From: CAZBLK01 sp964492715
GTDB lineage: Bacteria > Bacillota > Clostridia > Lachnospirales > WRBF01
NCBI GenBank assembly: GCA_964492715.1
Contig: CAZBLK010000012.1
Coordinates: forward strand, 1 to 64,000
DNA length: 64,000 nucleotides
Reading direction: 5' to 3'
This document shows, piece after piece, positions 22,130 through 31,147 of this stretch (position 1 is the stretch's first letter; every line of letters begins with the position of its first letter). The notes under the pieces were generated by a model. The model saw only the letters and a program-made list of their open reading frames with translations, had not been told where the DNA came from and did not search any database. A program made the translations under genes and the position numbers.

Positions 22130-23761
22130 TTACTTCTTAGCTCTTTCAATGTTCACTTTTACGCCTTTAAGCTTTTTGTTTTTCATTCCTTCAATTACGT
22201 TTTTCACAAACTCTTTTGGAACATCAACAAAAGTGAAATCATCAAAAATGTCAATTGCGCCGATAGACCTACCAGAAATTCCTGTTTCGCCAGCCAATGC
22301 GCCCACAATGTCCCCAGCCCTAACCTTGTTGTTTTTGCCAAGGCTTACAAAAAGCCTTACCATGTTTTTGTCAGGTGGGCGTTTGCCGCCTTTTCGCTCG
22401 CCGCCCTTGCGCTCGCCGCTAAACTTGCGCTCAAACCTTTCTGGCTCGTCAAACACAATGTCTTTTGCGTCAGCGTCAAACAAGTTCATTTTCAAAAGTG
22501 CAGCAGCTATGTCAATTGCTGTGTAGTCTTCTTCGATAAGCCTTTCAGCAAGGTTTATATACTGCCCCAAATGTCCTTCTTCAATTACGCCCTTCACCTT
22601 TTCAATAAACTGCTTCGACTTAATTTCCTCTATGTCTACAAGTGATGGAAGCTTTTGCCGTTCAATTTTTGCTTTTGTGTAGTGCATTATGTCACGAAGC
22701 TTGTAAATTTCTTTGCCAACAACAAATGTAAACGCCTTGCCTGTGCGCCCTGCACGCCCAGTACGCCCAATGCGGTGAACATAATATTCGTCGTCCTGTG
22801 GCAAGTCATAGTTAAACACCATTTCAATGTCGTCTACGTCAATGCCACGTGCCGCAACGTCTGTTGCAACCAAAATTTCAAGCGTTCTGTTTCTAAACTT
22901 CTTCATTACCATGTCACGCTGCATTTGCTTTAAGTCGCCGTGCAAACCTTCGGCAAAATAGCCACGCCCTTGAAGCTGCTCTACAAGCTCGTCTACACGT
23001 TTTTTGGTGTTGCAAAAAACTAAAGAAAGCTCTGGGCTGTACATGTCTATAAGCCTGCAAAGTGCTTCTGTCTTTGTGTTTTCTCTAACTTCAAAATACG
23101 CTTGGTCAATTGTAGAAACTGTAAGTTGCTTGTGAACAACTTTTACATGCTTAGGGTTTTTTTGATAACTTTTTGTAATTTCCATAATTGCTGGCGGCAT
23201 AGTAGCCGAAAACAAAATGGTTTGCCTTGTTTCAGGCGTTTTTTCAAGAATAGTTTCAATGTCTTCCCTGAAGCCCATGTCAAGCATTTCGTCCGCTTCG
23301 TCAAGAACTATCATTTTAACGTTTTCCATTTTAAGCGTGCGGCGGTTCATGTGGTCCATAACACGCCCTGGTGTGCCGATAATTACTTGCGCCCCTTTTT
23401 TAAGTGCCATAATTTGGCGTTCAATCGGCTGGCCGCCATAAATTGGAACAACCTTTATGCTATCCTTATACTTTAGAAGCTTGCGAAACTCCTCGCTTAT
23501 TTGAATAGCAAGTTCTCTTGTAGGGCAAAGAATTACGGCTTGCAGCCTTTTGTCGGCTGCATCTATCATTTCAAGGCAAGGTATGCCAAAAGCGGCAGTT
23601 TTGCCTGTTCCTGTTTGTGATTGACCGATTACGTCGTCGCCCGAAAGAATTATGTGTATTGCTTGCGACTGTATGGGCGTTGCTTCTTCAAAGCCCATAT
23701 CACCAATTGCCCGAGTAATTTCTTCGGACAAGTTCATTTCCTCAAATCTTAGTGATTCCAT
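22130..23761 (-). CDS. DEAD-box ATP-dependent RNA helicase (CshA/DeaD type)
   Basis: 543-residue RNA helicase. Motifs in order: Q motif (TPIQSQAI), SQTGTGKT at 48-55, PTRELAIQ, TPGRVMDH, VLDEADEMLDMGF, FSATMP, VATDVAARGIDV and YVHRIGRTGRAGR. A basic Gly/Lys/Arg-rich linker near residues 440-460 leads into a DbpA-type RNA-binding domain (about 468-543; VRLFVSLGKNNKVRAGDIVGA). It probably unwinds structured RNA in ribosome assembly or decay, especially in the cold. The start at 23761 follows GGAAGGA; an ATG five codons upstream overlaps that site. A long structured leader precedes it. Confidence 0.93.
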   Translation of the reverse strand: MESLRFEEMNLSEEITRAIGDMGFEEATPIQSQAIHIILSGDDVIGQSQTGTGKTAAFGIPCLEMIDAADKRLQAVILCPTRELAIQISEEFRKLLKYKDSIKVVPIYGGQPIERQIMALKKGAQVIIGTPGRVMDHMNRRTLKMENVKMIVLDEADEMLDMGFREDIETILEKTPETRQTILFSATMPPAIMEITKSYQKNPKHVKVVHKQLTVSTIDQAYFEVRENTKTEALCRLIDMYSPELSLVFCNTKKRVDELVEQLQGRGYFAEGLHGDLKQMQRDMVMKKFRNRTLEILVATDVAARGIDVDDIEMVFNYDLPQDDEYYVHRIGRTGRAGRTGKAFTFVVGKEIYKLRDIMHYTKAKIERQKLPSLVDIEEIKSKQFIEKVKGVIEEGHLGQYINLAERLIEEDYTAIDIAAALLKMNLFDADAKDIVFDEPERFERKFSGERKGGERKGGKRPPDKNMVRLFVSLGKNNKVRAGDIVGALAGETGISGRSIGAIDIFDDFTFVDVPKEFVKNVIEGMKNKKLKGVKVNIERAKK

Positions 23762-23795
23762 TAATTTTCCTTCCAAATAACAATTTTTTTATATT

Positions 23796-23966
23796 GAGGC
23801 GACAATTAAGTTTGTCGTCTCAAGCCCCTTTTAGGGGCTATGACTAAAACTTCATGGAAAGTTTTAGTCGGTGGGTTATAGCTCTCGTTTAAGCATGGGT
23901 GTTGTTTACACGCCCTTATAGTGTTGCCAATTTTTCCCTTTATATCAAAGGAAAATTGTAAACAAC
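23796..23966 (-). ncRNA. Structured leader upstream of the helicase gene
   Basis: Four hairpins lie in 170 bases: GAGACGACAA/TTGTCGCCTC, AGCCCC/GGGGCT, GACTAAAACTT/AAGTTTTAGTC, and a large one closed by TGTAAACAAC/GTTGTTTACA with CAATTTTCC/GGGAAAAATTG inside. GGGCGTG and CACCC within the last hairpin offer an alternative pairing. The uppP promoter lies beyond it, so the structure belongs to the helicase transcript or is independent. No known family was recognised. Confidence 0.5.
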
Positions 23967-24027
23967 GTTAAATATTTTCATACAAGGGACAATATATCAT
24001 ATATATTGTAACAATGCAAACTATTTG

Positions 24028-24056
24028 TTGATGTTTCCGTATAGTTTGTATATAAT
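24028..24056 (+). promoter_or_regulatory. uppP promoter
   Basis: -35 TTGATG (24028-24033), 17-bp spacer, -10 TATAAT (24051-24056), 29 bases before the uppP ATG. Confidence 0.65.
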
Positions 24057-24084
24057 TAGACTATAAATCAAAGGAGCTGACACA

Positions 24085-24876
24085 ATGTCTGTTATTCAAG
24101 CCATCATTTTGGGTATTATACAAGGGCTTTCCGAGTTTTTGCCAGTTAGCAGTTCGGGGCATCTTGTTTTGTTTCAAAAACTGTTTGGGCTGAACGAAGG
24201 AACTCTTACATTTAGTATTGTGCTGCATGTTGGTACGCTTATTCCTGTTTTAATAGTTTTTCGTAAGGAAATTTTTGCTTTGCTCAAAAATCCTTTTCAA
24301 AAAACTACATACCTGCTTGTGCTTGCTACAATTCCTGCTGTTTTAGCTGCGTTGTTCCTTGACGATTATATAGAAAAGCTTTTTAACGGCGGTTCTTTTT
24401 TGGCTTTAGGCTTTTTTATAACAGGGCTTTTGCTACTTTATGCCGACACAGCAAACGTCGGAAGAAAAACGGAAAAAGAAATGTCCTATACAGACGGCTT
24501 AATAATTGGTGTAATTCAAGCTTGCGCAATTACGCCTGCTGTTTCACGCTCTGGCAGCACAATTACCGCTGGGCTTTTTCGTGGGCTTAGCAGAGAAACT
24601 GCGGCTAGGTTTTCTTTCCTTCTTTCTATTCCTGCAATTGCTGGGGCTACAGTTTTGGAGCTTAAAAAAATTGTTACAGGCGAAGTTTCAGTAGAAGGGT
24701 TTGAATTGTTGCCTACAGTTTTCGGCTTTTTGGCGGCGGTAATTTCTGGCTATTTTGCCATTTCATTTATGCTAAAGCTTATAAAAGCTTGCAAGCTTAA
24801 ATATTTTTCGTACTATGTTTTTGCGCTTAGCGCTTTAATTTTGGTTGACCAATTTATAACAAAAATATTCTTTTAA
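24085..24876 (+). CDS. uppP: Undecaprenyl-diphosphatase (BacA family)
   Basis: 263-residue integral membrane enzyme that dephosphorylates undecaprenyl diphosphate, recycling the lipid carrier of cell-wall synthesis and giving bacitracin tolerance. The signature GLSEFLPVSSSGHLVL lies at residues 14-30, and the second catalytic loop PAVSRSGSTI follows near 150. Several hydrophobic segments span the length. AAAGGAG precedes the ATG. A class II aldolase gene follows after 16 bases and may be co-transcribed. Confidence 0.95.
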   Translation: MSVIQAIILGIIQGLSEFLPVSSSGHLVLFQKLFGLNEGTLTFSIVLHVGTLIPVLIVFRKEIFALLKNPFQKTTYLLVLATIPAVLAALFLDDYIEKLFNGGSFLALGFFITGLLLLYADTANVGRKTEKEMSYTDGLIIGVIQACAITPAVSRSGSTITAGLFRGLSRETAARFSFLLSIPAIAGATVLELKKIVTGEVSVEGFELLPTVFGFLAAVISGYFAISFMLKLIKACKLKYFSYYVFALSALILVDQFITKIFF

Positions 24877-24892
24877 AACTAGGTGAAAAGTA

Positions 24893-25588
24893 ATGATTGA
24901 AGTAATGATAGAGCTTCTGCGCATTAAAGAACAAATTTGCGACATTTGCCACAAAATGTGGCAGCTTGGGTGGGTTGCCGCAAACGACGGCAACGTAACC
25001 GTGCGTATGTCAGACGGAAGCCTTTTGTGTACACCAACAGGCATTAGCAAGGCATATGTTACACCGGAAACACTTATTAGGGTAGACAGCAAAGGCAACA
25101 TACTTGACGCACCCGAAGGGTATAGACCATCAAGTGAAATAAAAATGCACTTGAAGTGCTATGATAACAGAAGCGACGTTGGGGCGGTGGTTCACGCACA
25201 CCCTCCTGCGGCTACGGCTTTTGCCGTTGCACAAAAGCCTATGGACATGTACAACTTAATGGAATGTGCAATGACAATTGGTTCTGTACCTATTGCGCCT
25301 TACAGCACTCCTTATTCTGACGAGGTTGCTACATCTATAGAGCCGTATCTTGCAGAGCATGACGTAATTTTGTTGCAAAACCACGGCGCACTTTCTGTTG
25401 GGGCAGACGCAATGACTGCATTCCAGCGCATGGAAAGCCTAGAGCTTTGGGCAAAAATTTCTATTAATGCAGTAGTCCTTGGCGGCTCTGTTGAAATTTC
25501 AAAAAATAATGTTGATAAACTTATAGGGCTTAGGCCACAATTTAAAACTACAGGCAAACACCCAGGGTACAAAAAATACTCAGAATGA
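24893..25588 (+). CDS. Class II aldolase/adducin family protein (FucA-like)
   Basis: 231-residue zinc aldolase or epimerase-fold protein of the fuculose/rhamnulose/ribulose phosphate group. Zinc ligands are H101 and H103 (HAHPP) and the later His of QNHGAL; E82 in SSEIKMH is the catalytic acid/base position. The SNDGNVT-like segment AANDGNVTVR and TPTGISK bind phosphate. The start at 24893 has AGGTG upstream. No fucose or rhamnose genes are nearby, so substrate cannot be assigned; salvage of 5-deoxypentose phosphates is another option for lone members. Confidence 0.87.
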   Translation: MIEVMIELLRIKEQICDICHKMWQLGWVAANDGNVTVRMSDGSLLCTPTGISKAYVTPETLIRVDSKGNILDAPEGYRPSSEIKMHLKCYDNRSDVGAVVHAHPPAATAFAVAQKPMDMYNLMECAMTIGSVPIAPYSTPYSDEVATSIEPYLAEHDVILLQNHGALSVGADAMTAFQRMESLELWAKISINAVVLGGSVEISKNNVDKLIGLRPQFKTTGKHPGYKKYSE

Positions 25589-25598
25589 CATTTAAAAA

Positions 25599-25655
25599 AA
25601 CCTTGGGGCTCTGCCCCAAACCCCGCCACTTTTGAAAAAGTGGACAAAACTTTTG
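25599..25655 (+). repeat. GC-rich hairpin repeat, type R2
   Basis: TTGGGGC-TCT-GCCCCAA (25603-25619) followed by CCACTTTT-GA-AAAAGTGG (25626-25643). Nearly the same 55 bases occur at 41792-41848. Located between the aldolase and nfo genes; the first hairpin may terminate transcription. Confidence 0.7.
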
Positions 25656-25693
25656 CTAAAAAGCATAAAAGAAACAAAAGAAAGGAAACAAAT

Positions 25694-26545
25694 ATGAAAA
25701 TAGGCTCACATGTTTCAATTAGCGGAGGGCTTTTAGGTGCGGCAAAAGAAGCTGCTTCATACGGCGCAAACACTTTTATGGTGTACACAGGCGCACCGCA
25801 AAACACACGCCGCCAGCCCGTGGAAAAGCTTAAAATAACCGAAGGTCATGAGTTTATGAAAGAAAACGGCATTTTAGAACTTGTTGTTCATGCGCCGTAT
25901 ATAATTAACCTTGCGTCACCAAAGCCCGAAACTTACGACCTTGCAGTTAGCTTTTTGGCAGAAGAAATTAAACGCTCGGAAGCTTTTGGCTCGAAGTACA
26001 TTGTTTTGCACCCAGGTGCTTTTACAGAAAGCAGCTTGGAAGAAGGGATAGAAAAAATTGCAGCAGGGCTTAACACAATTTTAACGCCCGAAACAAACAT
26101 TATGGTTTGCCTTGAAACTATGGCAGGCAAAGGCACAGAAATTGGGCGAAGCTTTGAACAGCTAAAACAAATTATTGATAAAGTAGAGCTAAGCGAAAAA
26201 ATTGGCGTTTGCTTTGACACATGCCACGTTCACGACAGCGGCTACGACATTGTAAACGACTTAGACGGCGTAATGAAGCAGTTTGACGACATTCTTACGC
26301 TCGACAAGCTTAAAGTGTACCACATAAACGGCTCGTTAAACAAGCTTGGTGCAAAAAAAGACCGCCACGCAAACATTGGCGCAAAAGACGACAACCCAAA
26401 AGGCGTTGACAACATTGGCTTTGATGCAATTTACAAGCTGGTTCACTCCGACTATGCAAAAGAACGGCCGCTAATTCTTGAAACGCCTTGGCTTGACGAA
26501 AAAACAAACCTTTATAAGGAAGAAATTGCCGCTTTAAGGGCATAA
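25694..26545 (+). CDS. nfo: Deoxyribonuclease IV (endonuclease IV)
   Basis: 283-residue AP endonuclease of the TIM-barrel family that cleaves abasic sites in base-excision repair with three metal ions. Motifs: IGSHVSISGG at the N-terminus, VVHAPYIINLASP, LHPGAF, LETMAGKGTEIG, CFDTCHVHDSGYD, and DRHANIG followed by LETPW. I set the start at 25694 with AAAGGAAA upstream; upstream frame sequence is only a repeat. The SDR gene follows after 12 bases. Confidence 0.93.
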   Translation: MKIGSHVSISGGLLGAAKEAASYGANTFMVYTGAPQNTRRQPVEKLKITEGHEFMKENGILELVVHAPYIINLASPKPETYDLAVSFLAEEIKRSEAFGSKYIVLHPGAFTESSLEEGIEKIAAGLNTILTPETNIMVCLETMAGKGTEIGRSFEQLKQIIDKVELSEKIGVCFDTCHVHDSGYDIVNDLDGVMKQFDDILTLDKLKVYHINGSLNKLGAKKDRHANIGAKDDNPKGVDNIGFDAIYKLVHSDYAKERPLILETPWLDEKTNLYKEEIAALRA

Positions 26546-26557
26546 ACTGGTTTATAT

Positions 26558-27295
26558 ATGAACGAAAGAAAAACGGTGCTTGTTACAGGCTCGTCAAGGG
26601 GAATTGGTAAAGCTGTAGCAGAAAGCTTTGCAGTAAACGGCTTTAACGTAGTTTTAAATTGCGTAAACAACGTTACCCTAATGGACGAGGCTGTTTTGCA
26701 GCTTAAAAAGATAAATGAAAATGTAATCGGCATAAGGTGTGACGTTTCGGATTATTCCCAAGCAAAAAAAATGTTTGAGCAAATAGAGCAAAAGTTCGGT
26801 AGTGTAGATATTTTAGTAAACAACGCTGGCGTCAGCTACGTGGGGCTTTTTAACGAAATGGAAATTTGTGACGCACGGCGCATAACCGAAGCAAACTTTT
26901 ATTCCGTAATGAACTGCTCACACATTGCAGTTTCCCAAATGATACGGGCGCAACAAGGGGTTATTTTAAACATGTCGTCCATTTGGGGGAACGTGGGTGC
27001 TTCTTGCGAAGCTGTTTACTCTGCTTCAAAGGGCGCAATAAACAGCTTTACAAAAGCTTTGGCAAAAGAGCTTGCGCCTTCAGGCATTCGAGTAAATGCA
27101 ATTGCGCTTGGGGCGTGCGACACAGAGATGAACAGCTTTTTGTCAGCCGAAGAAAAACAAGCGTTCTGTGAACAAATTCCAGCAGGCAGGTTTTGCAGCG
27201 TTTTGGAAGCTTCCGAACTGGCGTTTTTCCTTTGCTCTGATAAGGCAAAATATTTGACAGGACAAGTTGTTACATTGGACGGTGGGCTTACTTGA
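26558..27295 (+). CDS. SDR-family oxidoreductase (FabG-like)
   Basis: 245-residue short-chain dehydrogenase/reductase. The nucleotide-binding motif TGSSRGIG is at 10-17, NNAG near 88-91, and the catalytic Ser-Tyr-Lys set appears in MSSIWGN and YSASKGA. The C-terminus TGQVVTLDGGLT is typical of 3-oxoacyl-ACP reductase-like members. It lies among unrelated housekeeping genes, not in a fatty-acid cluster, so FabG function is only one possibility; length and motifs do not separate the substrates. Confidence 0.88.
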   Translation: MNERKTVLVTGSSRGIGKAVAESFAVNGFNVVLNCVNNVTLMDEAVLQLKKINENVIGIRCDVSDYSQAKKMFEQIEQKFGSVDILVNNAGVSYVGLFNEMEICDARRITEANFYSVMNCSHIAVSQMIRAQQGVILNMSSIWGNVGASCEAVYSASKGAINSFTKALAKELAPSGIRVNAIALGACDTEMNSFLSAEEKQAFCEQIPAGRFCSVLEASELAFFLCSDKAKYLTGQVVTLDGGLT

Positions 27296-27316
27296 TTTTT
27301 AAAAGGAGATGAGCTT

Positions 27317-28495
27317 ATGGTTTCTGCAAAAATGAAAGGTTTGGTTTTGGGAAGCTCGGCAATTCGTGAAATGTTTGAAGTTGGCAAACAGCTAAAAGCA
27401 AAGTACGGCGCAGAAAACGTGTTCGACTTTAGCCTTGGAAACCCAAGCGCATTGCCGCCAAAAGAAGTTAAACAAGCTTTGGAGGAAGTTTTGAGCAAAG
27501 ACACCGCAGGTCTTCATGGGTACATGAACAACTGTGGGCATGATGATGTACGTGATGCAATTGCACAGCATATTAACGCACAGCACGGCACTAGTTTTAC
27601 ACACAAAAATGTTGTAATGTCAATTGGAGCTGCTGGCGGAATTAACATTTTGCTAAAAACAATAATTGACCCAAGAGATGAAGTAGTTGTTTTTGCGCCT
27701 TTTTTTGCAGAGTATCAAAGCTACATTACAAACTATGATGCAGAAATGATAGTTGCACAAACAGACACAAAAACTTTTATACCCGACTTAAACAACTTTG
27801 AAAAGCTTATAACTCCAAAAACTAAAGCAGTAATTATAAACTCACCAAACAACCCAACAGGTGTTGTTTACTCCGACCAAACAATAAAGGCAATTGCTGA
27901 CATATTAAACAAAAAACAAGCCGCTTTTAACACCCAAATTTTTTTAATAGCAGACGAGCCGTACAGACAACTTGTTTACGACAACACGCCTGTGCCTTTT
28001 GTTCCTTTGTTTTACCAAAACACATTTGTTGTTTATTCGTTTAGCAAGTCGCTTTCGCTCCCAGGCGAGCGCATTGGCTATGTTTTAATTCCAAGCGAAA
28101 TTGACAGCTTTGATGAAACTACAGCGGCAATTAGCGTGGCTACAAGAATACTAGGGTTTGTAAACGCTCCTGCCCTTTTTCAACAGGTAATAAAAAAATG
28201 TGTCGGTGTAAACGTTGACATGACAGAGTACACAAAAAACAGAAACTTGCTTTATGAAACTTTTACAAGGCTTGGCTTTGAATGTGTAAAACCACAAGGC
28301 GGCTTTTACGTTTTCCCAAAGGCTTTGAATGGTGACGGCAAAAGCTTTTGTGAAGCGGCAAAAAAGCACAATCTGCTTTTTGTTCCAGGCAGTGCCTTTA
28401 ATTGCCAAACACATTTCAGGCTGGCTTTTTGCGTTCCACACGAAATGATACAACGCGCTGTTCCAAAAATAGAAGCATTATCTAAGGAGTTCTAA
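27317..28495 (+). CDS. Class I pyridoxal-phosphate aminotransferase
   Basis: 392-residue fold-type I aminotransferase. INSPNNPTGVVY contacts the cofactor, ADEPYRQLVY carries the PLP-ring Asp and Tyr, and SFSKSLSLPGERIGY holds the Schiff-base lysine. The C-terminal FRLAFCVP contains the carboxylate-binding arginine. The family includes aspartate, aromatic and alanine aminotransferases; the ASP-type subgroup of clostridia fits best but is not certain. AAAGGAGATGAG precedes the ATG. Confidence 0.9.
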   Translation: MVSAKMKGLVLGSSAIREMFEVGKQLKAKYGAENVFDFSLGNPSALPPKEVKQALEEVLSKDTAGLHGYMNNCGHDDVRDAIAQHINAQHGTSFTHKNVVMSIGAAGGINILLKTIIDPRDEVVVFAPFFAEYQSYITNYDAEMIVAQTDTKTFIPDLNNFEKLITPKTKAVIINSPNNPTGVVYSDQTIKAIADILNKKQAAFNTQIFLIADEPYRQLVYDNTPVPFVPLFYQNTFVVYSFSKSLSLPGERIGYVLIPSEIDSFDETTAAISVATRILGFVNAPALFQQVIKKCVGVNVDMTEYTKNRNLLYETFTRLGFECVKPQGGFYVFPKALNGDGKSFCEAAKKHNLLFVPGSAFNCQTHFRLAFCVPHEMIQRAVPKIEALSKEF

Positions 28496-28541
28496 ATAAC
28501 GGGGCAATGGCAATCCCCTGTCCCAGAAAGGCGGAGCAAAA

Positions 28542-29237
28542 ATGTCTAAAAAAATACTAATAGTAGACGACGAAAAAAACATAGTAGACATAATAGCCTT
28601 CAACTTAAACAAAGAAGGCTTTGACGTAGTGTGTGCATACGACGGAGAAGAAGGGCTTGGGCTTGTCTACAAAGAAAACCCAGAGCTAATTATACTTGAC
28701 ATAATGATGCCAAAGATGGACGGCTTTGAGGTTTGCAAAGAAATTCGCAAAACGCTGGAAACACCAATAATTATGCTTACAGCCCGTGCCGAAGAAGTAG
28801 ACAAAGTGATGGGCTTAGAGCTTGGCGCAGACGACTACGTTACAAAACCTTTCAGCGTAAAAGAGCTTTTAGCAAGGGTAAAAGCAAACCTCCGCAGGCA
28901 ACCGTCAGCAGCAGAAAGTGACGACAAAGGCGAAAGCCTAGTTTTCGGAGAAATTACAATTTACCCAGACAAATACGAGGTTGCACGTAGGGGCGAAATT
29001 ATTGAACTAACACGCAGAGAGTTTGACCTTGTAAAATTTTTGGCAACACAGCAAACACAAGTTTTTTCAAGGGAAGCACTGCTTGAAAAAGTTTGGGGCT
29101 ACGAATATTTCGGTGACGTAAGAACAGTTGACGTAACTATAAGAAGGCTTCGCACAAAGCTAGAAGACAACCCAGAAAAACCAAGGTACATCTTAACAAA
29201 ACGCTCAGTAGGCTACTACTTTTCAGGCGGCAATTAA
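28542..29237 (+). CDS. walR: Response regulator WalR (OmpR/PhoB family)
   Basis: 231-residue two-component regulator. The receiver domain has acidic DDE at 9-11, phospho-acceptor D53 in LDIMMPKMDG, and the switch lysine in VTKPFSVKEL. The C-terminal winged helix (about 130-231) ends in RTVDVTIRRLRTKLEDNP and KRSVGYYF, matching the WalR/YycF type. Together with walK, yycH and yycI it controls cell-wall hydrolases. GGCGGAG is the ribosome site. The assignment as WalR rests on the downstream yycHI genes. Confidence 0.93.
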   Translation: MSKKILIVDDEKNIVDIIAFNLNKEGFDVVCAYDGEEGLGLVYKENPELIILDIMMPKMDGFEVCKEIRKTLETPIIMLTARAEEVDKVMGLELGADDYVTKPFSVKELLARVKANLRRQPSAAESDDKGESLVFGEITIYPDKYEVARRGEIIELTRREFDLVKFLATQQTQVFSREALLEKVWGYEYFGDVRTVDVTIRRLRTKLEDNPEKPRYILTKRSVGYYFSGGN

Positions 29238-29278
29238 TTTTAATTGTTTTATATTCGGCTTTTTTGGAAAGAGGGGGT

Positions 29279-29329
29279 TTGGGGGAGAAAACCTTTTTTC
29301 GCCGTTTGAAAAAAGGTTTTCTCCCCCAA
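29279..29329 (+). repeat. Long perfect hairpin, type R3
   Basis: A 21-base stem (left TTGGGGGAGAAAACCTTTTTT with its complement) and a 9-base loop, between walR and walK. Very similar hairpins are at 58142-58185 and 58265-58306. It could limit walK expression relative to walR. Confidence 0.75.
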
Positions 29330-29376
29330 AAAGCTTTGAAATCTATAAGTATTAAATACCGTATACAGAGGTTTTT

Positions 29377-31146
29377 ATGAACAGCATAAAACTAAAATGG
29401 GTAATTCTTTACCTAACACTTGTTTTTATAATAATGATAATTAGCGGAACATTCATGCTTACCCGTGTCAACATGCAGGAAACAAAAGACGCCGAGGACA
29501 AGCTTGTAGAGTTTGCGCTTAAAATAAATGAACAAGTAATTCAAGCATACTCGCCAGATAAGTTCCAAGAAGCGTTTAACAACAACGTTGAAACGCTTAA
29601 AGGCGGCACGGACAGAATTCAAGGAAGCATTTTAAACTCTCGTGGGCAAACTATTGCGTCAAACGTAACCGAGGACATTAAGCTTTTGCAGTACAATGAC
29701 ACCGCTATAATTTCGGCTCTTTCAGGCGAGCGCAAGTTTAGCAGGGGCAGAGACGTTGATATAACCGGGCAGTTTATCCAGCTAATAAACTACGCTGAGC
29801 CAGTGCTTGACGACGACGGCAACATAAAATACGTCATTTTCACAAGGTTTAACGCCGAACCAATTTTAAAAAACTTAATCGAGCTTGCAATTACGCTTGC
29901 GCTTACAGTTATAATTGCGCTTATTCTTACAGGAATACTGGGTTTTTTGTATGCAACTACGCTTACTGGCCCAATTATTGTACTTACAAAAAAAGCAAAA
30001 GAGCTTGCACGTGGCAAGCTTAAAGAGGAAATTCCTGTAAACAGCACAGACGAAATTGGACAGCTTACGCAAAGCTTTAACTATATGTCGAAAGAATTGT
30101 CCGAAACAATGGCAACATTCGAGAGCGAAAAAAACAAAATGGAAATTCTTTTGCACAACATGACAGACGGCGTTTTGGCATACGACAGAACAGGTAGCCT
30201 AATTCACGCCAACTTTTTATGCCGTGAGCTTTTAAAAATTGATGAGGTTGACAAAGTGCCGTTTGCCGACATGATGAAAAGGCTTGGCACAGACATTTCC
30301 GACTTAAAGTCAATTTCAGACGAGGGGCTAAAAAACACAATCATTTACACGAGCGAAAGGTTTGTTTCCGTAAGCTTTACGCCATATTACAACAAGTACG
30401 GCATGGCAGACGGAATTGTTATTGTGCTTCAAGACATAACACAGCACAAAAAGCTTGACGACATGCGAAAAGAGTTTGTTGCAAACGTTTCGCACGAAAT
30501 TAGAACGCCCATTACAACAATAAAAAGCTACGCCGAAACGCTTCTTGACGGCGCACTTGAAAACGAAAGCTTGGCTAAAGACTTTTTAACAGTTATAGAA
30601 TCGGAAGCCGACAGAATGACTTTGCTTGTAAAAGACCTTTTAGACCTTTCGCAACTAGACAACAAGCAACTAAAGCTAGAACTTACAGAGTTTGACTTAA
30701 TTAAACTAATACACCAATGTATACGCCAAAACTCCGTGCTTGCAGAAAAGAAAAACCAAACAATAAAGTTTGACGACAAAAACGCCGAATATATGATAAA
30801 AGCAGACCCAGCAAGGATAAACCAAGTTATAACAAACATAATTAGCAACGCCGTAAAGTACAGCGGAAACGGCACAACAATTTTTATAAATGCCGAGGAA
30901 GCCGACGGCTTTTATGTTGTAAAAATAAAAGACAGCGGAATTGGAATTCCAAAAGAAGACTTGCCGAACATTTTTGAGCGTTTTTACAGGGTTGACAAAG
31001 CACGCTCACGTGCAATGGGCGGCACAGGGCTTGGGCTTGCAATTGCAAAAGAAATTATCGAAGCGCACAACGGCAAAATTTTTGCCGAAAGCAAGTTTGG
31101 CGTTGGCACAACAATGACACTAAAGCTTCGCAAAATAGGTGATTAG
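29377..31146 (+). CDS. walK: Sensor histidine kinase WalK
   Basis: 589-residue membrane kinase. TM1 is near residues 8-28 and TM2 near 168-192, enclosing an extracytoplasmic domain of about 140 residues. HAMP follows (LTKKAKELARGKLKEEI), then a PAS domain around 255-355, and the H box with H373 in NVSHEIRTPI. The ATP domain has N box INNIISNAVKYSG-like sequence, DSGIGIP, FERFYRVDKARSR and GGTGLGLAIAK. The order is exactly that of WalK/YycG. The stop is followed after one base by yycH. Confidence 0.93.
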   Translation: MNSIKLKWVILYLTLVFIIMIISGTFMLTRVNMQETKDAEDKLVEFALKINEQVIQAYSPDKFQEAFNNNVETLKGGTDRIQGSILNSRGQTIASNVTEDIKLLQYNDTAIISALSGERKFSRGRDVDITGQFIQLINYAEPVLDDDGNIKYVIFTRFNAEPILKNLIELAITLALTVIIALILTGILGFLYATTLTGPIIVLTKKAKELARGKLKEEIPVNSTDEIGQLTQSFNYMSKELSETMATFESEKNKMEILLHNMTDGVLAYDRTGSLIHANFLCRELLKIDEVDKVPFADMMKRLGTDISDLKSISDEGLKNTIIYTSERFVSVSFTPYYNKYGMADGIVIVLQDITQHKKLDDMRKEFVANVSHEIRTPITTIKSYAETLLDGALENESLAKDFLTVIESEADRMTLLVKDLLDLSQLDNKQLKLELTEFDLIKLIHQCIRQNSVLAEKKNQTIKFDDKNAEYMIKADPARINQVITNIISNAVKYSGNGTTIFINAEEADGFYVVKIKDSGIGIPKEDLPNIFERFYRVDKARSRAMGGTGLGLAIAKEIIEAHNGKIFAESKFGVGTTMTLKLRKIGD

Positions 31147-31147
31147 C

